Shown here: positions 47,433 through 60,000 of the stretch, piece by piece
How positions within the stretch are numbered: the first letter of the stretch is position 1
How the letters are laid out: the number at the start of each line of letters is the position of its first letter
Source of the DNA: Echinarachnius parma
Taxonomy: Eukaryota; Echinodermata; Echinoidea; Clypeasteroida; Echinarachniidae
Reading direction: 5' to 3'
Length of the DNA: 64,000 bases
Assembly: GCA_037951105.1 (NCBI GenBank)
Contig: JBAMJV010003941.1
Span: 62,001 to 126,000, forward strand
Made by a program: the position numbers and the translations under genes
Notes under the pieces: model-generated
What the model was told of the DNA's origin: nothing
What the model saw: the letters and a program-made list of their open reading frames with translations, nothing else
The model's database searches: none

Positions 47433-48056
47433 GAACATAGATGTGGGGTAAAAAAAAAAGATTTTCAATAATCAGTAATTAATCTACCAGAGCAGGCCTA
47501 CTGAGTATTTTTATTATTCCATTTCTTTTACTGGTCATTTACATGTAATCAAAATTGATGTACAGAAAATTATATTTAAAAAAAGGAACATTCAATGTTA
47601 TTACAATGGAGAGTAATCGCCTTCTGAAAATGCAATTTACCCAGACAGGTGGTGGAATGGGTATTATCAGTACATGTTATCCTTTTCCCCTTCATTTAAT
47701 TCTTCACTATCTAAACCCCTCAAAAAAAGTTAGGAAACTGAAGTTGTATCGATTATATCTCGTTTTAATGAAATCGTGTTGGTTATATCTGGTATGCATT
47801 TTCACGGGAAAGGTTGCACTTTTGGAATGTGCTAAACTTGACCCCCAATAGGCCCCAAAAGATATGAAGACCTTCTTTGCATCTAATGATTTTTTGCACA
47901 CAAGTATACTCCTATAATGGCGACCTGCATACCAAATTCAATTGGAAAATATCCAGTAATTTTTATTTTATGGCCATTTATGTGGGAAAATTTCACTTTT
48001 TTGGAGTCCCACTCAAATTTAAAAAAAAATCAATAGTAAGGAAAGTCAAGAAACTA
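47433..48056. other. Upstream flank of visible exon 1, nothing recognised
   Basis: No exon ending in the required phase and carrying EGF or Ig motifs was found on the minus strand. The previous exon must be farther upstream. Confidence 0.5.
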
Positions 48057-49322
48057 GCTGTTATCCGATCCGGGAACGATCCGATTTCCCGGCGATAATC
48101 GCTTCTGAGCCGGATCCGAGACGGATCCGAGAAATAAATTTTCTCGGTAGAAAATATCGGAAGATTTTGCCGACCCATTTTCTCCAGTAATAATTGAAAA
48201 TGTGTATGTTTGACAGTCCATTAAGTAGTGTAATTTAAATAAAGAATGGGGGAATCAATATTGTTTACTTTATGAGTGGTTATTTTGGAGAAATTATTGG
48301 TTCGTTAATTCATTTCGCAGTCGAAAATTGAACAGGATGCGCAAAATTGCTAGTCATTTGAACGATATTGCCGACGGAAATGCACACAAAGTTAGGCCGA
48401 CACTCTCGGGGAGACTTCAGATGAATATCTGTATGATCGAGCTGATCAGCCAGAGCATTCTAAAAGTGGCTCAAAATACGTATTTTGGTTATTTGCACCA
48501 TGTTTAAATGTTTTGATATTCTACTTACATGATTGCATGGCGTTTAAAAGCTGAACAGAAAAAAACTGAGCCCCAAAGCAATGCAAACAACTACTAAAAA
48601 AAATTGGTAAATAACAACTACATGTATAACACATAACAGATCGCGGATGAATCCGGCGTATGAAACAAAGACCCGTACACGAGCGAGATATGCGTGAAAC
48701 ATGCCAGCAGTGCAGCGGCCCGAAAACTTGCTGCTACCGGTACCGTAACTACTTCAACCTTCCCTCACGAACGTGCTTTGGAAATTTATCGATATATTCA
48801 GCGCAGTTTTTCATTGTTTTGGAGGTATTTTTTTTAATCTGTTCAGCTTTCAAATGCCATGTTATCATGTAAGTAGACTACCAAAATTGTGTTGATCACA
48901 AAAAGGCTAATTTATAGCCACTTTTTGAAGGCTCTCACCAAGAAGATCGGCATATTTTCATGTGATGTTTCCCCGTGACTGGCCGGCTGAGTTCTGTGAA
49001 TGTGTGGCGCGATGCTGAACAAACGATCGATTTCTAGGCCCAATTCACTTCGGAAAAAATACTTTTCTTGCGAAACTTAGTTAATTCTGAATAGTCTGTA
49101 ACTGTTTTTCTGTAAAGATTGATATGTGCATGCCTCAAAGCGTCAACATTGTAATATTATTGGCATATAAAACAAGAAAGATAGTCTGCAACGCTGCATT
49201 TTGTTCAGAGCAAATTGCAATATTATTTTTTTCCGAGATCCGATCCGATCCGAGAATCTCGTTAGCGATTTTGAATTCTACCGATCCGAGATCGATCCGG
49301 GATTTTTTCTTTACCTAACAGC
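48057..49322. mobile_element. Family H non-autonomous element, copy 2
   Basis: GCTGTTATCCGATCCGGGAA to TTCTTTACCTAACAGC. Termini GCTGTTA and TAACAGC are inverted. Internal GTGTATGTTTGACAGTCCAT matches copy 1 exactly. Confidence 0.82.
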
Positions 49323-49719
49323 ATTACAAGAAACTTCCACAAATAGCCACTGTACTTTAACAGCAAATTAATATCATGTCCCAAGAATGTGCGTTCCATA
49401 TTTGAGTTTAATTGGTCCAATAGTTTTGATTTTACACTGTGTTAAACAAAATAAGTGCTTTTCCGTTAAAAAAAAATCTGTTATGTCCTTTCCTGAACAT
49501 GCTTTATCTGTAAAAAATTTAAGTGGTCTAATTTAATCAATTATGCGCTTTTATTATGTGTTACTCATGTAGTTTGCAGCATATGCTTATTGGTGTCAGA
49601 TGTGTAGAAATGATGGCAAGTATATCACATCCACATCCATATCAGATCCACATTTTCCGTTAAAAAGTGTCCTTTCCTGAACATGCTATATTATTTATTA
49701 AAGGCAAATAGATAAACTG

Positions 49720-51234
49720 CCATATCGTCGCTGGGCTGTTAAAACCTTGTATCTCAAAAAAGAAAAATGTTCATGAGAGCGAAAAAACATTCTTATTTTA
49801 ACAAATTATGTGCGTAGGCTCATAAAATGAGATACAAGGTTTTCAAAAGAATGAATTTTGACATTATTTGTTAAGATATGCAACTGTGGTTATTAGTTAG
49901 ATGAATTACACCTTAAACTTGCGTGATGTTGCGTAGAAGTTGTGCTGCCTCAAACGCAAGAAGAAAAACCTTAAACTTCACATTTATAAAAAAAAGTAAT
50001 TTTCACCAAAATTTGGGATACAAGGTTTTAACAGCCCAGCGACGATCTCAAAAAAAAAATGTTCAGGAGAGCAAAAAAACATTCTTATTTTAACAAATTA
50101 TGTGCGTAGGCTATGTTATTTGAACTTTAGACTATGTTTGATAATCAATTCGATATGAAATGGTTTAAATGCACAAAAAATAATTTGGAAGGCGTTACGA
50201 GGTTTTCGCATTAAATCCTGAAATGAGATACAAGGTTTTTGAAAAGATGAATTTTGACATTATTTTTTTAAGATATGCAACTCATGTACCGTATTTGTCG
50301 ATGTATTAACCGCTCCGGTGTATTAACCGCATCCCTAACTTTGGCCATTTTTCCATGAAAAAAAATAAATTTGAAAGTATAATTCTTGATTTTTAGTCTT
50401 TAGATGGTCAGCATTTTCTTAGGAAAAGTACCAAAAATAGCTTCTCTATCAGAGTTTTTGCCTATGAATTTTGTTTTATTTACTGAAGTCTCCAAAGTAT
50501 AAAGAAAATTATCAGGCCTTCTTCACAGCAGAAGAATCTGTAACTTTTGTTGAATTTGCTACACGGATCAGCACTACATACATGTATGGGACTACATAAA
50601 ACGAGCCAAGAAAATTTTCTCACCATCAAAGCATGCACAGCTAACAATAACTAACAATAATTAGAGAGAGGTGGGTAGAGGCCATAGAGTTATCTACACA
50701 GTTGTGTGGATAGAGACACACTGACATGGCATATTATGCATGTCTATCTTTGGCCGGCCTGGCCACGAGCCAAGAAAATTTTCTCACCATCAAAGCATGC
50801 ACCGCGCTCAATAACTAACAATAATTAGAGAGAGGTGGGTAGAGGCCATAGAATGTGGATAGAGACACACTGACATGGCATATTATGCATGTCTATCTTT
50901 GGCCGGCCTGGCCAAGAGCCAAGAAAATTTTCGTGCATCGTATGAGTATGAGGGGGAATTTGGTCACTTGTGAATCTTATCTTTGTGTATTAGCCGCATC
51001 GTATTACAGCCTGGCGCTGGCTAGGCAATTTGCGTGTACAATTTTCCTATCTCCGTGTATTAACCGCTCCCCCTTTTTGGCGGTTTTCCTGCCAGAAAAA
51101 AGGTGCGGTTTATACACCGGCAAATACGGTAGTTATTAGAAGATGAATTACACCTTAAACTTCACATTTATCAAAAAAAGTCATTTTCACCAAAATTTGA
51201 GATACAAGGTTTTAACAGCCCAGCGACGATATGG
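49720..51234. mobile_element. Family I inverted-repeat element
   Basis: CCATATCGTCGCTGGGCTGT at the left, ACAGCCCAGCGACGATATGG at the right. An internal end sequence at 50020-50052 followed by repeated interior (ACATTCTTATTTTAACAAAT twice) indicates a partial duplication. Family J is inserted within. Confidence 0.85.
50289..51129. mobile_element. Family J element nested in family I, TA-flanked
   Basis: CCGTATTTGTCGATGTATTA to TTTATACACCGGCAAATACGG with TA on both sides. Inside, GAGCCAAGAAAATTTTCTCA and GGCATATTATGCATGTCTAT occur two or three times as tandem duplications. TA target sites fit a Tc1/mariner-type mechanism. Confidence 0.85.
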
Positions 51235-52462
51235 TTATTAGTTGGATGTATACTGATGATGATGATAATATAAAAGCACACAAATTTTTGCTCAGTCACT
51301 TTTTTTTTTCACAAATGTTTTTGTTAAATCATCAATGTCCTTTCCTGAACAAAATTTCTAACTGCATACAACAACAAAATTATGATATGTAGAACCAATA
51401 TAAAGTGTGTCTGTTTATTCACAAATGGGATGTCTTGAAATATCAGAAGGCCATTTAACATGAAACATTCATAGACATTAACAAAATACAGAAATATAGG
51501 CCAATGTTACAATATTTTCAATATTTCAGCTCCAGTCTTATTTCTCTCTAGAAATTGGTCATATTGCAGATTTATCCTCCAGAAATCATATTGCTTTATA
51601 CCAGTTATGAATAAAGAAGGTTTGTGATGCATGTTCCTTCCATAATTACACACATATATGCCTGAAAAATAGTTTTCTCTAATTCACGCATGTTCAGGAA
51701 TGGACATTTTAGAAAGAAAAAAAAATTGTTAATGGTATCTTTATCAAGAAGAAATGTGTACATTATCAGTCATAAGGCATACAATTTAGGCTTGCAATTA
51801 ACTATTTGGGTTATCTAATAACAAACAGGTCTCCTCGTGTGATTAGCAACCTTAAGCCAATATGATTGCAGTATCCTTCCCATTTGGATATCAAGTATAG
51901 AATATGATGTCAAAATCATTGCACAATCAGCAACTTTCAGCCGATCAGATGTCAGCAATCATTGGTGCATACAGTTTGAGAAGTAGTGCCAAGACAAGTG
52001 GTGAAATGTAAAACAGGCCTACCTGTTATTAACACAGATTTTTGAAAGCATTAATTAGTTGAAGATATTTGTTAACAAAATGTCCTTTCCTGAACAAAAT
52101 GAAAAGTAAATTTAAATCCCTGTCAATGTGTTTGGCAGTTAAAAAACTATTTTAATTTTAATCTCTTTCTGTTAAGCTTAAATAAGAAATATTTTTCTCA
52201 TCATAGGGATATGAAATAAGTTGTTAAACTCATGCTATATAAAAATTACATACATGAAAATGTTAAAATTAGGGCTTCCTATGTACACATGCCTCTCCTA
52301 GCACCATATAAATTCATGTAAAATAGTGATTTGTTAACCAATATATAGGTGAAATACATGTATCCATGCATATTGAATTTATTCCTCTGGCAATATTTGT
52401 GTTTTAGAAAGATTACGGGGAATTATATCATTTTGTTAAAATATTGTCCTTTCCTGAACAGA

Positions 52463-53375
52463 TCTAATGCTTTGCAGAGACATTTGAATATGTCTGTCAT
52501 TGTTTTAAAAGAAATGTTTGCGTCATCCAGATGGTACAACTATTTTGTGCACTGCCTGTAGGATAAATAAAAGTAAGAAATGGACAAGGAAATGTTGTAT
52601 TTTTTAATTGATCAAGAACTTTAATCCGTCACTTGTTGTTTTCTAGAGTAAAAATTGATATTTTTGGATTTTGTTGTCTTAATAACAGAAATTTCAGGAG
52701 TTTATGTGTGATTTTATTGAGGACACATCAGATACTTTCAAAAATAATCATTTTTTATAAGATATTCAACAACAAAAATTTTTAAATAAAGCAAATAAAA
52801 AATCAAGAATATTTCCTAGATTTATGCCATTCCAGCAATTACTCTGAATGGAAATATGTTACTGCCTCCATTTTTTCGTTTTCTGATGCTTCAAAGTGTG
52901 TAGTTTGGAGAAAAATATATTTTGACTAGGTGAAACTACTTTGAAATGATACAAAATTCGTAAGCATCATGAGTACGGGGTATGCGCAGTATATTTGAGA
53001 ATGGGGGAAGGTCAGAAGTGAAATGTCACAAAATGCGCCAACAAACTTGAATATGGTATCAGAAGAAAGCATGTTCAATTATCTTCCCAATGACACATTA
53101 CTTGTAATGATTATGAAAGTTGGGTATGTACAGTAAAGGTGAATATGGGAAAGGATCGACAGCGAAATGTTACAAAAAATGCATTTGATTGTGTGAAATT
53201 GAAGGCGTTGCATCCAAAAAAGGCTTTTTGTGGAGATATCTTAGTACTTTACTTCATTTAATCATTATGAAATTCAACATCATGTAGAAGCTTGTTATTC
53301 TTTCAATAAAATGATGTCCCATTCATAATGGGTATGCGATTGAGGTGTGTGCAGTATCTCTGAATGTACCATATG
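52463..53375. other. AT-rich DNA with a short degenerate repeat
   Basis: GTCAGAAGTGAAATGTCACA near 53006 and GACAGCGAAATGTTACAAAA near 53158 are related to inverted forms at 62630 and 62865. No gene seen. Confidence 0.45.
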
Positions 53376-53716
53376 CCCGGGGGGTCACTCCCAATAGACT
53401 GGCTACGCACCCGTGTCCAAAAAAAGCGTCGAAAGGGTATCATTTGACGTTTTCCTTAAAAAAGGGGTGTTTTTCATGGACTGATTGCACTAAAACAGGG
53501 TACCTTTTCAGGTTTACAGGTTTCAACGTTTTTCTACAAAAAGGGTGCCTTTTCAGCTACCTTAGCTCGGTACCCATTAGGGTCCATTTTTAAAAAGGTG
53601 CGATACAACATTTTTGCACATTAGGGTCCATTTTTAAAAGGTGCGATACGCCATTTTTGCCCATTAGGGTCCATTTTTTAAAAGGTGCGATACGCCATTT
53701 TTTTACCTCCTTTATG
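53376..53716. mobile_element. Short derivative of the hAT-like element
   Basis: CCCGGGGGGTCACTCCCAAT then GCTACGCACCCG equals the inverted right end of 44743-46370. After about 200 bases it jumps to the other end's unit (CATTAGGGTCCATTTTTAAA), so the middle has been lost. The far terminus is not clear. Confidence 0.75.
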
Positions 53717-53867
53717 GCTTTTCTTATCTTTTTTTTCTGAGAGATCAATACATCTTTCAACAACAAAACCTCACACGAGTACACACCGTTGATATAAAGG
53801 TATGCACAGAATGTGAATTAATTTGTTAGTTGCCCTGACAGTTGTGAGCGAAATATTTCCATTCATA

Positions 53868-54182
53868 TGGGTGCCAAGAGCATCCAAGTGTCAAACTTAG
53901 AAGAAACAGACCCATGACATGATTTACAAAGATCCCCATTCTCCATGACCACTGAAGCAAATCGGATAGGGTTTTCTGCAAGATGTAGGTAATAATTGTT
54001 ATAGTTTCATACCCTGAAATAGCATTATGATTGATCTTCTACCTTTAAAGTTATCGTTGCAGAAAGTCTGATTGTAATTATGGGTTCCAAGAGCATCCAA
54101 GTGCTTTCATACCCTGAAATAGCATTATGATTGATCTACAATCTTTAAAGTTAATCGTTGCAGAAAGTCCGATTGTAATTTT
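53868..54182. repeat. Local tandem duplication of about 105 bp
   Basis: CATACCCTGAAATAGCATTA starts at 54009 and at 54109 and continues to GAAAGTCTGATTG. CCAAGAGCATCCAAGTG also occurs at 53873 and 54088. Confidence 0.8.
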
Positions 54183-54253
54183 GTTTGGGACATATGGTAT
54201 GGGTCTCAAAATGACATGTTGCAAAGTGCACCGTTTTGCCGTCTGATATGTGC

Positions 54254-56220
54254 TTAAAGGGACTTAGTAACATTGTCCAAATCCTCAAAATACATTTTTC
54301 ACTCTTGCGGTTCCCTCATACCTTGTTGTATTCGTATTAACAATAAAATCATGGGACAGGTTTTGGTTTTTCAAATTTTCCTTTCGTTACAAAGATATGT
54401 ACGATCAAAGTATTCAGATAAGAAAAACTCAGGGCGAGTTTTTCTTTTGTGTACAAAATGAGTGCAGTGAGTTATTGAATATCACTTTGCATTTTCGCTC
54501 ATTGCTTGGCCATGCAATGTCCATTTGACTTGAAATTTTCACACAATACCCTGTGGACATACATGTATGAGATAACAATAATTTACATTGTATCAATCAT
54601 TCATCACTAGCGGAACCCGCGGAAATCTGCGGGGGTTTTAGTCAGAAAGAGCCATCACGATTTTAAGAACACACCGACCTCTAAAAATTATTTCAAACTT
54701 CCCTATCCACATAGTTAAAATACGAAAGAGACACGGGTGTTCTATCCCTCCTCTACCCCGCTCTTTTGCACATGTTATTGCGATACATCCTTTCAGTGAA
54801 CACTATAAACCCGACCTATTGGATATCCCCGGTACACTCTTTTTTAATGTTAACTATAATAATAATACGAAGTTAGTAGGGGTACAGTGATCACCTTTCC
54901 CCCTTTTACAAATCTGCAGGATGTTGTCCTATAGGTTTGATTTCCGATTTTAACAGTATTATCCCCTGTCATGCGTTTATCATATTCTTGTGAAACCCGG
55001 GGATATACTTGCGCTGGAGGGAATGAGTATAGCTGGCTTTTCATGCATTTAATAAAATGACACTTTTTATACTCGTATGTCGTATTATCAATCCTGTGCG
55101 GATTGCGAGATATTTAACTCTTACCTTGTACGTGTTGTAAAAAGGCAAGTAAAGAATTTTCTCCCAATTCGAACGATTGTCGGTAAACATGTAACCCCAT
55201 CCTCCGTACATTCTGTTTACAACTATCATGACGCAATTCGATAATAGTGGGTGTATTAAAAGACTAATGACGAAATACATCATTTAATATGCACTTCATG
55301 AAATTGTTTTCGTTTTTCATATTATTTTAAAACCCGGGGATATATTCCCTTGGACGGAGTTTGCTTCAGCGATCAGGAGCGGATACTTTCCCCGACCCTC
55401 CCCTCCGCCCCCCCCCCCCCCCCCACCCCCACCCCTGGTATTTTCATTGAACTATACAATGGGTAGTTCGCATCGATATTTTTATATCACGGTAGTTGGC
55501 CACTGCAAATTAACGCATTGCCGCGGGATGGCGATATTTCACTTATACCGCGGTCGGGGGTAGGAATTAATTTGATTCTCTGGTCAACAGACTATGCAAA
55601 TAAACACGGGCCTGAATAGCCGAAGGCGGTTTAGACCGTTTAGACGCGATACGGTGGGGGTGATTAAGATGATTCCGTAACATATACACAGTTGTACGGG
55701 CACGGAGTATACTGCATGCGTGGTATGAGTGCAGCCAAATTGAAGTTGTCGTCATTTTGTCGTTAATGCCCGTGCTAGCACGATGCCAATCGGCAATAGC
55801 GATCATTACCATACCATCCGCGCAATATAAATATTGATATTTATCAAAAACTATTTTTGCAACGTGTTATATCTAAGGCGGCTTCACAATATAATACTCG
55901 ATTTATCGACTCCGTTTTATGTTCGTCGAACAAAGTTGCGGCGGTAAATCGTTAGTCAATGCTCGGCGTCTTAAACAGGCAATTTACATTGCTGACTTTC
56001 CCTTTTCTTCGATCAGGACAACGACCACGGGGCGGGGGCGACTCGGGAATACCTTATTGTCCTCCACAAAACGTATATCCTTCGATCGCGACGGTCGGGG
56101 AGTCGCCGAATCCTCGAGGTGAGGATATCTCGAGTGGGACACGATTCGAGGGGTTGAAGCTTACTGTATTAATATAATAGACTATTTGCACATGTCAATA
56201 AAGTTACTAGATCCCTTTAA
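54254..56220. mobile_element. Family A MITE split by a 1.57 kb insertion
   Basis: Left TTAAAGGGACTTAGTAACAT, right AGTTACTAGATCCCTTTAA. Its sequence runs to CATTCATCACTA, is broken, and resumes at TTTGCACATGTCAATAAAG. Confidence 0.88.
54610..56180. mobile_element. Unclassified insertion, 1571 bp, ACTA on both sides
   Basis: ACTA occurs at 54606-54609 and 56181-56184; an uninterrupted family A copy shows the site is otherwise continuous. Ends GCGGAACCCG and AATATAATAG are not inverted repeats. It is GC-richer than its surroundings and has internal repeats of AAACCCGGGGATATA (about 54994 and 55332). Short open frames show no domain I recognise. A solitary long terminal repeat or a non-autonomous DNA element are both possible. 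Confidence 0.7.
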
Positions 56221-57089
56221 CAGGGCATACCTACTCAGTCAAAGAGGGCGCTAATATGCCAGTTCTGGCCATTTTGCGTAGGTTTAGGGAAATTTGATGC
56301 ATTTTCAATACATCATGTTTGAGAGTTTTCCTATACTGCACACACACATGTAGCATATAATCATTACAAATGAGATATCATATTAAAGATAAATTAACGA
56401 GCTTTCCGATAGTGGAAAATGTAATGATAGAGTTTTGGGTTGGTATTCTAATATTTGTCCTAAATATCTTCCTACATGTAAGTTCTTACCTAAGTCAGGA
56501 AGTTAGGAAGTGCAAAATTGGTATTCCAATATGTTGACTTAGGAAGATCTTAATGCAAATAAGTAAGCTTTTGGCCACGCCCACAGGGCAGCTGTGAGCC
56601 AATGACTGTTGTTGTTTCATTTACAAGCATCCAATCAGAAAGAAGGAGGAAGCCATATAAACTATCATTAAAGACATTTTGCGTAAAAACCGGGGAAATG
56701 CGCTTGCTCTATTGTATTTGATCTGCGCCATGAAAGTGCAGTGCACATAGAAGTATGAATAAACAAACCAACCCGTTTATAACTAGAAGGCTCACTTAAC
56801 GCGCGCAAGTCACGTGTCCCATAGACTTTGTACATGGGCAAGATGGCGGAGTGACACGATTTTTGAAGCTCCCGTGGACTACTTCTCTACGTCATCGCGT
56901 AGTGACCTGGAAATACTTGACCAATCATCATGCTATGCAGTGCGTAGACTATCGCGCCTATTTTCCTGCGCACTGTCCTAGATTTGATCAAGCTTATGAG
57001 AACAATGGTATCCATTGTGACGTATGCATATGAACTTGTTTTATTGACCTCGATCCGGTGACGACGCGTATGAACTACTCTGTGATTGG

Positions 57090-60000
57090 TTAAAGGGTAC
57101 CACCACCCAAAAATAATAATCTTTTTATAGAAAGGTAACATCTTTAGTATTCCATTCCTTCAATAAGTTCACAAAAATATGTTTTCAGAAAAAATATATA
57201 ATTGGAAAACGCATCACCATTCTCAGCCATGCGGTCATGCGGTCTGAATGCGCAGACTATTATGCGAGCAGAGCCAGCGGCGCTCTATGCAGAGCGAACG
57301 AATCATCCGGGATTCTATTGACGTACGCGTGAATTGCATTGGCGCACTCGCAAATGCCTGGCCCATGTGGAACCACGAGATAGCCGTGGTTCCGTAAGTG
57401 GTGGAAATTAATTGCTTTGATTATGAATTACACAACCCTTTGCAAAATGTTGGGTATCTATTTGATATCACAAAACGGTACCGAAACATATAATAATGTG
57501 TTGTCCTTTGCCTGGTGGTCCCCTTTTAGTGGGGGCTCTTAGGTCATGGGGTGTGCACTTCCGGAAGAAAGTGTGAATTTTGGCACACAGATAGTTTAGA
57601 CCTTCATCTTCAAGAAATTTGATGGAAGCAATTTTGCACGGTCCATTCTTGGCCGCCATCTTGAATTTCAAAATGGCCGCCATCTGCACCTGTTTTCATC
57701 AATATCTCAGCAACTAAAACAGCTAGAGAGTTATTTTCAGTGGCTGTACCCACATAATGGGGGCCAACGAATCACCTGAATCGAATATCAAGACTTCAAA
57801 TGGCAGCCATCTTGAATTTCAAAATGGCCGCCATCTGGCACCTGTTTTCATCAATATCTCAGCAACTAAAACAGCTAGAGAGATATTTTCAGTGGCTATA
57901 CCCATATAATGGGGGCCAACGAATCACCTGAATAGAATCTCAAGACTTCAAATGGCAGCCATCTTGAATTTCAAAATGGCCGCCATCTGGCACCTGTTTT
58001 CATCGATATCTTTGCAACTAAAACAGCTAGAGAGATATTTTCAGTGGCTTTACCCACATAATGGCGGCCAACGAATCACCTGAATCACATATCAAGACTT
58101 CAAATGGCAGCCATCTTGAATTTCAAGATGGCCACCATGGGAAGCCTACATTTAACTCCATCTCAGAAACTAAAGCAATTACGGAGTTCATTTCAACTGA
58201 TATGCCTATCTGTTTGTGGTCAACTTGTAACAATTTACCAATAGATGGAAGCAATTATGCACTTCCCATTTTAACCGCAGTGTGGGTTGAAATGCCAGGA
58301 TGTATACATGCAGATATCTTCCTTCACCCTTTTTGTATTGTGCCACATTTCCGAAATGTAGACATTTTGCCAGTCCGACCTGATGGTTGGGAGACTCAAT
58401 GTGGCCTGTTTTGAGTCTTGGGAGATTGCTACGTTTCTTTCACTTATGATTCACTGCATAGGACTGTTGTTTGATTCCTTGCAGCCAAATGGCTAGTAGT
58501 CCACCCTCCCTTTGCATGGAATTACAATGTATATACTACGCCCCACAATTATGTTTGATGTTGTCTTTAGGCGGTTCTAAGATTTGGTGTTTTATTCTTG
58601 TCGGCTTTAGATACACCATAATGCCCGATTAAATTGAAATTCAGTTGATTGCATCTGATACATTTTGAGCATTGCGTGTTCCTCTCAGTGGGGTGATCCT
58701 TATGTAGCCTTTTAAGCCCAATTATAGTTGCAACAAGAGAGACTAGTAATAGGTTATCATCTGGACAGCCAAGGGATTGGCGATTACAATAATGGAACAA
58801 AGTAACAGTCACTCCTAATGTTTGTTAAAATAGGTAATTAGAGGTGAATTGAGACATTGGACAGTGTGAGTTGATTTCCGATAAATCTTAACGTTCAGGC
58901 TACAATCAGGTTTGATCACTATCATGACTATATGAAAGTGTCAAGGAACACTAACGACTTATCCTTCCCTTCGCTAGGGAACTAAAAGTGTACTCCTGCA
59001 CAAATTGTTTCTTGAGTTTGGGATGAGTGTCATCCATGTTACAATACCACCAAATTTGTTGTTTCGGTGCATTGTCAATGTCTATTTTTTGAAGTGTTTT
59101 ATTTACAAATTTTATAGGATGGGGGTGAGAGGGAATATAATTGCTGCTTCATGGATTTGTTGGTAAAAGATCCATTGTAGTCAATGTATGTGGACCCTGT
59201 ATGTGTACATGTTCTTGCAGGGGTTGGAAACCTAGCTCACAGACAAACTGGTCCAGACCTATCCTATTATATCTCCTCTTGTGTCACCACGTCACCACGT
59301 AGCCAACTCTAGATTAAGCGTAGAAGCTATCGAGAGTGGAGACGAGAGCTTCGATCATTATGACGTGACTTTACGTACATTATCTACTTTAGTTCCCATA
59401 GACAAGTCAACACTTGAGGACACAATTATCTAGAGTATATATGTCTGATTTATATTGTGCAACTCCTGGCAGAATGTCTACGCTGCGCAAACCGATACTT
59501 TGACTATACAGTGACACTTTTAGCGAGCAGATTTATATAGCGGCATGACACTCAACACCAAATTCAAGAAATAATTCGCGCAGGAGTTAATTAATCACTT
59601 GAACTCCATTTATCCGGACTCCCCATCGAGGAGCTAGGAGGGCATGTGGGCACTTAATTATGATAGCTTGGAAGATTTATCGGGGAGAAATTCACACAGT
59701 TGGTTTATATAATATTTTCACATCCAGTCCCCCCTGTGGACATGAGTGATCCATACTTTGTTCATACCGAGCCATATCAATCCCTTGACACTCTCCACTT
59801 GTGGCTAATCTAATTGGGCTTTTAAAATGGGTCAAAGCCAACTAGATAAACCCACACTTAAAAGGACATATTGCTATACCCTACATCAAGCATGTCAAGT
59901 GTGCCTCAAAAGCTCTTTGAAGGATTTTGGCATCAATGTGTATTACAAGCCGTCAAGAACATATATACACCAAATCTTAGCAGCTCATAACGACATGACT

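Larger units (their letters stand above)
49440..52462. repeat. Scattered motif TGTCCTTTCCTGAACA
   Basis: The 16-base word or its first 15 bases occurs at about 49484, 49668, 51336, 52081 and 52445, with one diverged inverted copy at 51691. Direct copies are mostly preceded within a few bases by GTTAA. Removing the family I insertion leaves about 1.5 kb. Function unknown. Confidence 0.7.

Noticed and set aside
55919-56177. Arginine-rich open frames in the GC-rich part of the 54610-56180 insertion
   Set aside because: Short, overlapping in two frames and without a known motif; a product of GC-rich composition.
58061-58414. 117-residue open frame on the plus strand
   Set aside because: It lies in the left arm of the fold-back and its sequence is the repeat module translated; no independent coding signal.
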